A DNA stretch of 64,000 nucleotides from Pegoplata infirma (taxonomy: Eukaryota > Arthropoda > Insecta > Diptera > Anthomyiidae): positions 172,393,896 to 172,457,895 of the forward strand of contig OY992540.1 in assembly GCA_963921195.1 (NCBI GenBank), in the 5' to 3' direction. The notes below the pieces were generated by a model. The model searched no databases. It had not been told where the DNA came from and saw only the letters and a list, made by a program, of their open reading frames with translations. Shown piece after piece: positions 22,863-33,751 of this stretch. The position numbers and the translations under genes are program-made. Each line of letters starts with the position of its first letter. The first letter of the stretch is position 1.

Positions 22863-23215
22863 TAAGTTCCTAAGGTCATAAGTGTTTCCAATTTGTATAT
22901 ATTTATCTGACTAGTGCACCCTACGTCCGGTATACCCTCTATAAGATAGTGCATGTAACAGTTAATTTTTTTTCACATTTTTCATTTCCTAGGGTCATAA
23001 ATATATCCAACTTGTATATTTCTAAATCGCTTGTGCACCCTACGTTCGGCATACCCTCTATATGGATAGTGCATGTAACGGTTAATTATTTTTGATTGCA
23101 TTTTACATTTCCTAATGTCAAAAATATATCCAATTTGTATCTGATATGTATACCCTACGTTTGGTGTCACCACTATAAAGGAAGTGCATGTAACAATTAT
23201 TTTTTTTTGTACATT
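22863..23215 (+). repeat. Tandem repeat, ~120-bp unit, three copies
   Basis: Landmarks TTCCTARGGTCATAA, TGCACCCTACGTYCGG, TATACCCTCTATA and AGTGCATGTAACRGTTAA recur with starts near 22867, 22986 and 23108. The third copy is the most diverged. Confidence 0.8.
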
Positions 23216-23407
23216 TGCTAATGTTTATTTAATAGTAATAATAATTGTGCAAAATTTGTTCACATTCCAAAATATTTATAAAATTTTACTGCCCATAAAA
23301 TTTAAAATTTCAGACTTATTTTATCCAAATTAATATATTTATGAAAAATTAAAAAACTTAAATCAAATACAATTGATAATTATAATATAATAATAATACA
23401 TATACAT

Positions 23408-25474
23408 TAGGGTGCTCCAAAAAAATGAAGTTGAAAAGTATTGGCCGTAACTCCCCCTAGAAATATGCATTTGGGTGTAAAAATATGTTTTGCAAAATTA
23501 TAGGGTAATCGGATGTGGGTAAGGCGTGCCGCATCGATGTTGAAGTTTGAAAATCGGATTACAAGGAGAAAATATGACTTTTTTGTGATTTTCTCAATTT
23601 TTTTGGTATTTTGAGTTGAGTTTGAATTCAAATAATTACTGAATTGTGATTTAGAGCTAATTGCCTATCTAATAAGGTATTAAAAATTAAAATCGGTTGA
23701 AAATCAGCCAAATTATTACAACTTCCCCAGGCAACTAACGTGTGTCAGACCACTTAATCAAGTAATTCGAGCCCCATTTTCGAAATTTGTTGAAATTATC
23801 TACTGTAAAAACATTTTTTTATTCTTCAAGTCCCAATGTACTAAGAAGATACATATTTTCATATTGCGTTTTGCTAACTTGTATTAAATAAATGCTAAGG
23901 TGGTCTGAATTTTTCAACACTATTTTCAAATCTCCAATTTTAAATTTTTATTTTTTTTGTTTAAGAAATTTTAAAAAATCGGCTATTGGAGTTTAAGGAT
24001 TTGTTAAGCACATATAAAGGAATAAAACCCCCAGAAATTGTAGGGTTTGCTGTTTTCATTTGGCTATTACAGTGATGTAATTTCGGCGGATTTCGGGAAA
24101 GTAGTGATTTTTTGCCCTTTTTTAACTTTTATTTATTTTTTTTAGTTTTTTTTACAAAATCCATATGTTTTGGACCGAATTATATCAACACGAGATAGAA
24201 TACTTCAATTCGAAAAATTAGGGCGAAATTGAGATATAAAAAATTGCCCCTGTTAATGGTCAAAGGACAAATTTTAGAAAATTTTTAATTTTTAAGCATT
24301 AACAGATTTGCTGGGCGGATTTTGCTGAATCTACTTGATGTTATTTTAATTGGTCTAAACTAAATGGCAAATAATTAAAATTTAGAAATTTAACCCTTAA
24401 GTGCTGTTGGGGCCTATAATTTTTTTCATTTAATGAAGATAATGTAAGTGTATTTTGTTCAAAGGGTCGAATAGGCCCCATCAGCACTAAAGGGTTAATA
24501 TTCTGAATTTAAATAAAAAGACATATGTTAAAACCTTTTAAAATGACATCAAGTAGTTTCATATATTTCCACTTAGAAAATCTGTTAATGTTTAAAAACT
24601 CAAATCTTATAAAATTTGACCTTTGACCTTTACTAGGGGCAATTTTTAATTTCTCAATTTTGCCCTTAATTTGCGAATTGAAGTATTCTATCTCATGTTG
24701 ATATAATTCGGTCCAAAACATATGAAGTTTGTAAAAAAAACCAAAAAAAAAAAAAGCAAAAAAAGTGCCAAAAATCACTACTTTCCCGAAATCCGCCGAA
24801 ATTACATCACTGTAATAGCCAAATGAAAATAGCAAAGCCTACAATTTTTGGGGTTTTTATTCCTTTATATGTGCTTAATAAATCCTCAAACTCCAATAGT
24901 CAATTTTTCAAAATTTTTTTAACAAAAAAAATAAAAATTTAAAATTGGAGATTTGAAAACCGTGCTTAAAAATTCAGACCTTTTTAGTATAAAATTAAAA
25001 CAAGTTAGGAAAGAACAATATGATAAATACTCATCATCTTAGGACATTGAAGCTTGAAGAATAAAAAAATTTTATTACAGTTGATAATTTCAATAAATTT
25101 CAAAAATGGTGCTCGAATTCCTTGATCAAGTGGTCTGCCACACGTTAGTTGCCGGCGGAAGTTGTAATAACTCGGCTAATTTTCAACCGATTTTAATTTT
25201 TAATACCTTATTTGATAGACAATTAACTCTTAATCAAAATTCAGTGACCATTTGAATTCAAACTTTACTTAAAATATCAAAAAAAATGAGAAAATGAAAA
25301 AAAGTCATATTTTCCCCTTGTAATCCGTTTTTCAAACTTCAGGACCGATGCGGCACGCCTTACCCACATCCGATTACCCTATAATTTTGCAAAACAAATT
25401 TTTACTCCCAAATGCATATTTCTAGGGGGAGTTACGGCCAATATTTAACAACTTCATTTTTTTGGAGCACCCTA
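23408..25474. mobile_element. 2.07-kb almost loop-free palindromic hAT-type element
   Basis: The ends TAGGGTGCTCCAAAAAAATG (23408) and its inverse (to 25474) are flanked by the perfect 8-bp duplication ATATACAT (23400-23407, 25475-25482). The arms are ~1.03 kb each and mirror each other through GGCCGTAACTCCCCCTAG, GGCACGCCTTACCCACATCC, TTGTAATCCG, CGAAATCCGCCGAAATTACA and GGCCCC..AGCACT to a centre near 24441. There is no real loop and no transposase. The inner core is shared with 58292-60378, but the outer ~150 bp of each arm is not (see findings). Confidence 0.92.
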
Positions 25475-25482
25475 ATATACAT

Positions 25483-26060
25483 ATATAATTGAAAAAAAAA
25501 TTACTTGACCAAATCCATAAAATAACTATCCATAATTCCCAAAATATTGTGAATACTAAATTTTTTTTGTAGTGTAAATTTTTTTTGTGTATTTTTTTTT
25601 TTGAGTGTAAAAATTTTTGAAAATGTCAGAATAGCTTTGTAAAACATATTAGTGGCCTATGAATGTCCATTAAAGCGTGTTTAGGGGTTTTTGAATATGT
25701 TAATTTGCTATGAAATCAATCTCAAACTTACACACAAAAAAAAATCGAGGTAATATTTCCTAAAATTGTAGTATAATATCAGCTAAGTTTTAAGGCAACA
25801 TGGCAGTTGCTAAAATTTTAGGCACAATTACAAAAATAATAGGAAATTCCTATCAAATTTCTATGTTCGAAAAATTACCTATAATTTTTGGTAATACTCC
25901 TTGTAAATTTTGGATATTTACAAACGGAGCCTTAGCAGATATTCATTTTTAAATTGGTATTTTATTTAATTTAATTAACCCATAAACGGCTAAATAAAAA
26001 GAGTTTTTTTTTAATTTATATATTTATTAAAAAAAAATAAAAAGAAATTATGAGATACAT
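25483..26060. other. Non-coding stretch
   Basis: AT-rich, no ORF. GAGATACAT followed by TAGGGTGCTCCAAAC at 26061 reproduces the left end of the palindromic family, but no matching right end was found before 28890, so it may be a truncated copy. Confidence 0.45.
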
Positions 26061-26159
26061 TAGGGTGCTCCAAACTATACCGCCATTCCACTTATAAGAA
26101 AAATGTAGTCAAATTCCAAATCCACCTGGAATATAAAAATCATATTTACTTTAGTAATA

Positions 26160-28330
26160 TTTTAATCATACGAGAGAAAAAATTTCTCATAATCTGAGAC
26201 TTTTTCTATAGAAAAACTGTCTCAGAATCTGGGACTTTTTCTATAGAAAAAATTTCTCAGAATCTGAGACTTTTTCTATAGAAAAACTGTCTCAGAATCT
26301 GGGACTTTTTCTATAGAAAAAATTTCTCAGAATCTGAGACTTTTTCTATAGATAAAATATCTCAGAATCTGAAAGTTTTTCTGCAGAAAAAATATATTAG
26401 AATCTGAGACTTTTTCTATAGAAAAAATGCCTCAGAATCTGTGACTTTTTCTATACAAAAAATGTCTCAAAATCTGAAACTTTTTCTATGAAAAAAATAT
26501 ATCAGAATCTGAGACTTTTTCTATAGAAAAAAAGTCTCAGAATCTGTGACTTTTTCTATAAAAAAAATGTCTCAGAATCTGAGATTTTTTTTTAGAAAAA
26601 ATGTCTCAGAATCTGACACTTTTTCTACAGAAAAAATGTCTCAGAATCTGAGACTTTTTCTATAGAAAAAATGTCTCAGAATCTGAGACTTTTTCTATAG
26701 AAAAAATTTCTCAGAATCTGAGACTTTTTCTATAGAAAAATTGTCTCAGAATTTCAGACTTTTTCTATAGAAAAATTGTCTCAGAATCTGAGACTTTTTC
26801 TATAGAAAAATTGTCTCAGAATTTCAGACTTTTTCTATAGAAAAATTGTCTCAGAATCTGAGACTTTTTCTATAGAAAAATTGTCTCAGAATCTGAGACT
26901 TTTTCTATAGAAAAATTGTCTCAGAATCTGAGACTTTTTCTATAGAAAAATTGTCTCAGAATCTGAGACTTTTTCTATAGAAAAATTGTCTCAGAATCTG
27001 AGACTTTTTCTATAGAAAAATTGTCTCAGAATCTGAGACTTTTTCTATAGAAAAATTGTCTCAGAATTTCAGACTTTTTCTATAGAAAAATTGTCTCAGA
27101 ATCTGAGACTTTTTCTATAGAAAAATTGTCTCAGAATTTCAGACTTTTTCTATTGAAAAATTGTCTCAGAATCTGAGACTTTTTCTATAGAAAAATTGTC
27201 TCAGAATCTGAGACATTTTCTATAGAAAAATTGTCTCAGAATCTGAGACATTTTCTATAGAAAAATTGTTTCAGAATCTGAGACATTTTCTATAGAAAAA
27301 TTGTCTCAGATTCTGAGACTTTTTCTATAGAAAAATTGTCTCAGATTCTGAGACTTTTTCTATAGAAAAATTGTCTCAGATCCTGAGACTTTTTCTATAG
27401 AAAAATTGTCTCAGATTCTGAGACTTTTTCAATAAAATAAATGTCTGAGATTCTGCGAGTTTTTCTATAGAAAAATGTTTTAAACTCTAAAACTTTTTCT
27501 GTAGAAACTTTTTCTATAGAAAAAATGTCTCAGATTCTAAGTCTTTTCCCATAATTTTTTAAGATTTTTTTTATAGAATAAATGACGCAGATTCTGAGAG
27601 GTTTTCTAAAGAAAGAATGTCTTATATTCTGGGAGTCTCAGATTCTGAGAGTTGTTTTTATAGAAAAATATATAGTAAAACCACTAGAATCTGAAATTTT
27701 TCTATAAAAAAAATATCTCAAAATCTAAGACTTTTTCTATAAGAAAAATGTCTCTGAATCTGAGAATTTTTCTATAAGACAAATGTTTCAGAATCTGAAA
27801 ATTTTTTTATAAACAAAATGTCTCAGAATTTAAGAATTTTTCTATAAGAAAAATGTCTTAGAATCTTAGAATTTTTCTTTAAGAAAAATGTCTCACGTTC
27901 CAGAACCTGAGATCTCAAGATCTGAAACTTTTTGTATAAGAAAAATGCCTTAACATTTGAAACTTTTCTAAAAAAATTCCTATAATCTTAGACTTTTTCT
28001 GTATGAAAAATATCTCAAAATCTGATACTTTTTCTGTAAGGAAATATTTTAACATCTTAAACTTTTTCTATAAAAAAAATTAATGTGATACTTTTTCTAT
28101 AAGAAACTCTAAAAGATATACTTTTTGTATTAAGAAATTGTCCCAGAGTATGAGAATTTTTCTTTAGGAAAACTGTCTCATAATATGACAATTTTTCTTG
28201 AAGAGTAAGAGACGTATTCTATTAGAAAAATATATGACTTTTTTTAAGATAATTGTCTTAGAATCTGAGACTTTTTTTAAGAAAAATGTCTCAGAAGCTG
28301 ATAGTTTTCTATCCGAACTTTGCCTTATTA
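26160..28330. repeat. Minisatellite, 35-bp unit, ~60 copies
   Basis: The unit consists of TTTTTCTATAGAAAAATTG followed by TCTCAGAATCTGAGAC. It contains two palindromic segments (TTTTTCTATAGAAAAA and GTCTCAGAATCTGAGAC). Copies at about 26640-27430 are nearly identical, with a TTTCAGAC higher-order variant; units decay steadily after about 27430 and become hard to align after 28000. The short frames in it are not genes. Confidence 0.92.
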
Positions 28331-28886
28331 TCTCAGACTTTTTCCATGATCCTCAGAATATAAGACGCCTAGATACCAAATTAAGATTTAAGGTCCACTT
28401 ACACTTTTCATAACCTATGTATTCCGTACCATTGTATGATGCAATTGAACAAAACCATAGACAACACGGTGGAGTTCTTTTGTAATTTAGTTGTAATTGA
28501 TGGCTTTTCTTTAGAAATATTTATCCATTGTATTTGTCATCTACGTCTTAGTGGTCTTCTAATGAAAGATATTTTTGTCCAGGCAGATTAACTTGGCGGC
28601 ACATGTTATCTGAAAATAATATTTATCAATACCAAACCTAATTATAATTTATAGATATAATTTACCTTTTTAGAAGATTTTTTGCGTATTAAATTTTGTT
28701 TTTTGTTGATGTTAAGAAAAAAAAAATTAAAATAATAAATGTTTTCAAACTAAAGATTATGTCAAAAAAATTTCGAAGATGTTTCCTATTTAGCATTGGT
28801 AAAAACAACTTTGCTTTTAGGTGAAATATTACCCATGCTTATAGGTAATAAAACTATTTTTTTTTTATTTCATACAAAAAGGAAAT
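28331..28886. other. Non-coding stretch left of the retrotransposon
   Basis: No ORF, RNA gene or element ends recognised. It ends in GGAAATACCT, the left target-site copy of the LTR element. Confidence 0.4.
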
Positions 28887-28890
28887 ACCT

Positions 28891-31800
28891 TGTTGCATCC
28901 TCTTTTACGTGTTTAGACCCGGCCATGATCTTACGGTCGTGGATTCTTAACCCAAAACACCTTTTAAGGACAACCAGAAAACTATTTCAATATTAAATGG
29001 ACTCAAAATACCAGACAACAAACAAGACTATATAGAACACCAACCAGGAGACTTTGTTGTTACGCTCCTGTCTTTACCCTCCCTTCCTGGCCATATATAT
29101 ATCAATTATGACCCCACTAACACACCAACTTTTATTCGACGATTATACTTACACCCACATTAACGACCCATTGTCCTTCCTTTTCCCTCCAAACAAATAA
29201 AATTAACCAGACATATTATTTTCTTTAACTTTTCATCTAAAACAAAACATTTATTGAAATAAAAGGCTTAAAACTACCGTGGCACATATAGGATTCAGGT
29301 TCTGATTTTTTTCTCAATTTTGATTATGTTTTTCTTTTAAACTTTGACCTTCAAAATTCTCAAAACTTAGTTAAATTTTCCGTTACTAAATTTCTTAAAT
29401 AAGTTTTCATTAAATTTTAAATTTTTATTCTTTTCAGAGAATTTGGTGCTTAAGTGGAGAACATGACTCAAAAAAAAACCAGAACACTAATAATTAAAAT
29501 TTTTGGAAATTTAAAATATATAAAAAAAATTGAAATTTATGATAAAAAAAAATTGTAAAAAAAAAAGAACCATGCAAAAATTAAAATTATTAAAATATTT
29601 ATATAAAAAAAAATCAAAACACTATTATAATCTCTCGTAGGACTAACCAAATAGAAAAACGGATTTTCTTTCACTATCCTCAAATTTGTTTATTCTGAAA
29701 TCAAGGGCGCCTTTAATAGCTAATTTCCTCTAAAGAGCTCTCTGGAGTAATTACTTTTCCTATGATTCAAAATTTGACCTGTTTTACTCTAATATTTCTT
29801 TTTGGTAAATCCCTTACAAAACCATTAAAAAAAATAAAATATTATGTATGATACTTAATAACTAACATGCATAAATTCAAAAAAAAAAACATAAAATTTG
29901 AATATACTAGCACTACATAAATTTTTGAAATTTTAAATAACAAAACCTTTACATCAAATGATTTAATACTTTATCGGGTCTGTTTTAGTTATTCTTGGCA
30001 GAGAAAATAATTCTGCCGGCTCCGATAAGTATGCTTCAAATATTTTGTTTGTATAACAGTTTAATACTTTTTCTCTTTGACGAACTCTTTCTTTTTCAGA
30101 TTCCAATTATGGTTTAGAACCAAGATTTATCTTTTACCTACAATCCCACAGGGTTGACCCAAAATCCCGGATACTACTTTTTTTCCCCGTTTTTTTTTTT
30201 TCTGGGTATTTTTTTCCCCGTTTTGCCTTAGGGCCACTTTTAACTTAACACAAAAAAAATAATTGCAATTTGCGTTACCTTTTTATAGAATTTCCTGCGG
30301 TCAATGTTTCTTACGTGGAATTAGACTAAGGTTAATATCCCCTCTTTCCTCTCGTAGAATATTTTGTATTCCTTTTGAAATCTTCCAGATGACCACACTA
30401 TTTAAAAAAAAAACGATTTTTTTGTTCTTTCTTAGTTTACAGAAAACAAAAGATTCTACATATTTTTTTTTGTTTTAACTTTAAGTAAAACTTACGGATT
30501 CTTTTAGGTATACGCTGGCACAGTAAAAAAAAACAAAAGTAAAATGGCTTCTTGGCTTTAAATTGGCTATCATTCGCCGAAAACTTCCTTGCAGAAATAT
30601 ATCACTTTTCTATTTAAAAAATTTAACTTATTATTTTATTGAAATTTCACCGATCTATTTAACTTTTATTTACCTCAGTAAGGCAATTTAATCCTTTTAA
30701 AAGTGTATCAGGAAATCTCTCCCTGTCTAAGGTAATAATTTACACACAAACAAAATTCAAAAATGGTGGATTTACTTTAATTTTTATTTCAAATTTAAAT
30801 TTAAATATTGTTTTTGGATTTACTTTATGCAAGAACACAGAACTTGATCGTTTCGCGCCGGTTTTGATAATGTTTAATGTTTTATCTACTTAGAAGTCAT
30901 TAAGCCTAGCCTTTGTTTAACATAAAATCATGTAAATAAGTACTTCTAGCTACATAGAAACCTCTATAAAACTTTCATTTTTCATTTTTTTAAATAAGCC
31001 TTTTACGCACATTCTAGCATAAACGCATACATTTCAAATTAAATAATCGTCTGTGAATTTCTCTGCAATTTGAACTTCGGATTCATAACCAATACATATT
31101 CGCATTTTTAAATTCAAATATAACATAATAAGAGAAAACGTCCCCCTAAACATACCAAAAATTACAACCCTGCCTGTTAATACTTCTAATCACAACTCGG
31201 CAACTCTGTTCCCCAACTTATCTACTGTCAAAATTTATCTAATTCACTATGGTTTGGGCAGCCATAGTCATGAACACATTTTTATTTTCAAAATAACAAA
31301 AAAATACTTAAAAAATAGCAAAATTGACCAAAATTATAAAAGCAATACGAACTCTAACTGATACAATTACTGCGGGTAGCAAAAATTATAAATTTCATCA
31401 ATTCGGGCATGAATTAAAATAAAACTGATCAATTTACTTTTACTACAAGCAAAAAAAAAAAACCCCAAAGTTTATTAAAAACGAGTCTTACAATCCACGC
31501 TCGATCAACCAAAAAAAAAAAACATCAAAAAGGAAGCTTTACAATGTGTAAATTGAGACTGTCCGAGGGTCTTGATGGAACAACCGTCGCAAGTTTCCTG
31601 AAGATCCGTCGTCCACGTAAGCCCCTATTGACCTTTTTGCATTGGATGTCTCCCTCTGTTGACACCGCAGGTTTAGTCAACATTTTCAGGAGGCCCGATG
31701 TTTCACCATAAACGTTTTCCATCCAACACTGCAGGTAATCTTTTGTCCTGGGCTTCCATGCAAAATGTGTATCGTTTCAGTGTTGTCAACTTTTCATTTC

Positions 31801-31896
31801 AGAAAATCGCCGCTTATCCCAATAAAACCGCTAACATCTACAATAGTCACCCTACAGCCTGCAATTCCCACCTTTCCACCCCCAGCGTCCTCAACA
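28891..31896 (-). repeat. 3' LTR of the gypsy element
   Basis: 3,006 bp, collinear with 39094-42099 at a constant offset of 10,203. The differences I found are at 30540, 31253, 31675 and 31838. Terminal dinucleotides are TG...CA in sense. Short frames inside it (for example 30263-30478, 31525-31722) recur identically in the other LTR and look incidental. In sense its first 40 nt include a purine-rich GGGGGTGGAAAGGTGGGAA. Confidence 0.95.
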
Positions 31897-33751
31897 AAAC
31901 TCTGGGGTTTATCAGCTCGCGCAATGGACCACAGTGTGACGGATGCACCTGGGTCATGTACACTCAAAAAAAAATTTATGTAAGTAAAATCAAATGAATA
32001 TGAAAAGTAACAAAAAAATTTCAACAGAAACTTTTCTAATAAAATTCAAATAATAAAACATCGATAAAAAAACTATTTTTGTATCAGTTGTTCTTAACAA
32101 CGATTAAAAAAAAAACAACTAACAAATATCAACTGTCATAGTTTTCTGAACGTACATTTTCCTGTCCATATGATCTCCCCTCGCAAATATCGCATCAGCG
32201 CCCAACGTAGGCTACACCCACGACATAGTTTCCCATAACCAAAAAGTTAGCCGGGCAATAATCAATTTTCTTTTCCTATTGCTATACAGTAATGAATAAC
32301 AAACTAGCACCTCAATAAAGAAACAATTTTCTATCCCTAATATATTCTACCAAATTTTTTTTTTTTTATTTATTTTATTTTTTTTTATATAGGGTTTACT
32401 ATATGCCCGTGTCAGAAAGTTTTCTAATTAAAACCAATACGATATCAAATTCAGTTAATCGAATTTGAACAAAAAAACTTATATCTTCATTAAGGTTAAT
32501 TTAAAGCAAACGAACGCTTAATAAACCATTATCACAAAAAAATGAATGTTCCAATTTCCTTCAACCAAAGATCATCCTACAAAATCTGCAACCCGTTTTT
32601 AGGAATTTTTCAATTACAGTATTTCAAACGTATACTGTCTTGAAATCGGTAGGCATCCTACCAAATATCCTAAAAACAGATCCATTGTATCGTCCAGTAT
32701 ACATTGGAACTATTTATACGATATATGTACTATCAGAAAAAAAAATCTAATCTTAATTAAAATTTATATAATATTTTATATTAAAAAATTTTTCTTTCTC
32801 TATTTCCTCTTTAATTTTCCCTTTTTTTTCGATAAATTTCTAAAAGTAAAACTTGAATTTTATAATCAGAAAAAAATTAAAAAAAAAATTTTAAATTAAT
32901 ATTTTTTTTTTTTTTTATAATTCAAAATAAATCTTTTTTCCTTTTTTTTTTTTTTGAATTCCATTTTAAAATATTTCCTAAATAAGCAATTAACACGGAA
33001 TTTCAGATGTTAGTGTTTTCTTTGTCCGTATAGTACTCCAAAAACAAAATTTTAACTGATTCAGCTTGGTGAAACCTATTCAATAGGGTTTACACAACCA
33101 CTTCCTGTTTCCCATAGTACTCAAAAACAAAAATTTATTATAAAATCTAATCCCAATAAAATTAAATATGTTATCCCAAAATTTTCATTACCGGTGCTAT
33201 AAAAGTTTTCATTACTGTATATTGTATAGTTGAAAAAAAAAAAATATATTAAGTAGGTACATTGGACAAGTACAAAAATTGTATAATAAAAGATAAATAT
33301 AACTATCACGGAGACACAGCTTGGACACATATTCACACATATAAAAAAAATAAATATATAAAAATTCGCTCTTTGTGAATCAGTCTGTTAATCCTAATAT
33401 TGCACATAATAAAGATTTTCGTTTAAAAACTGTATCTCCTTAAAGCTAGTTTTATTGCACTTTATCCTTTGTATTCCTACTGTTTAATGTCCTTCGAGTG
33501 GTACACACCTAACGGTTCCCCATTTAACGTTCCTAATTTATACATATTGCTCCCTAAAACTTCTAATACCCTACACTTTGTATACTTTCGGCAAAATTTA
33601 GCATTTCGATTGTCCTTAAAGCTGCTAAGAACAAAGTTTCTTTTGTATACCTCTTGTCCAGGGACAAATCGCGTGACTCTTGCTCTCCTGTTATACCGGA
33701 GCGCACTGCGCTCATATGCCTCATGTAAGTTATGTTTTACTTTATCCCGGA
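31897..33751 (-). other. Non-coding 3' internal region of the gypsy element
   Basis: Lies between the pol stop and the 3' LTR, where an env gene would sit in errantiviruses. No open frame with signal peptide, membrane segment or furin-like site was seen. Homopolymer-rich. The nucleotides just before the 3' LTR (sense AAACCCCAGAGTTT) are not a usual polypurine tract. Confidence 0.7.

Noticed and set aside
24509..24835. 108-aa minus-strand ORF in the palindrome
   Set aside because: Falls in a palindrome arm that is related but not protein-conserved in the copy at 58292-60378; Phe-rich from A/T runs.
26160..28330. CRISPR-like array of regular palindromic repeats
   Set aside because: Units are contiguous with no unique spacers, and the context is eukaryotic; it is a minisatellite.
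31958..31990. CACTC-type element start (TA followed by CACTCAAAAAAAAATTTATG) within the gypsy internal region
   Set aside because: No matching GAGTG-TA right end found in the gypsy interior; may be chance in A-rich sequence.
31525..32024. Small ORFs (60-100 aa) in and near the LTR, also at 41728-42176
   Set aside because: They lie in LTR DNA, overlap each other on both strands, lack domains and are duplicated only because the LTRs are identical.
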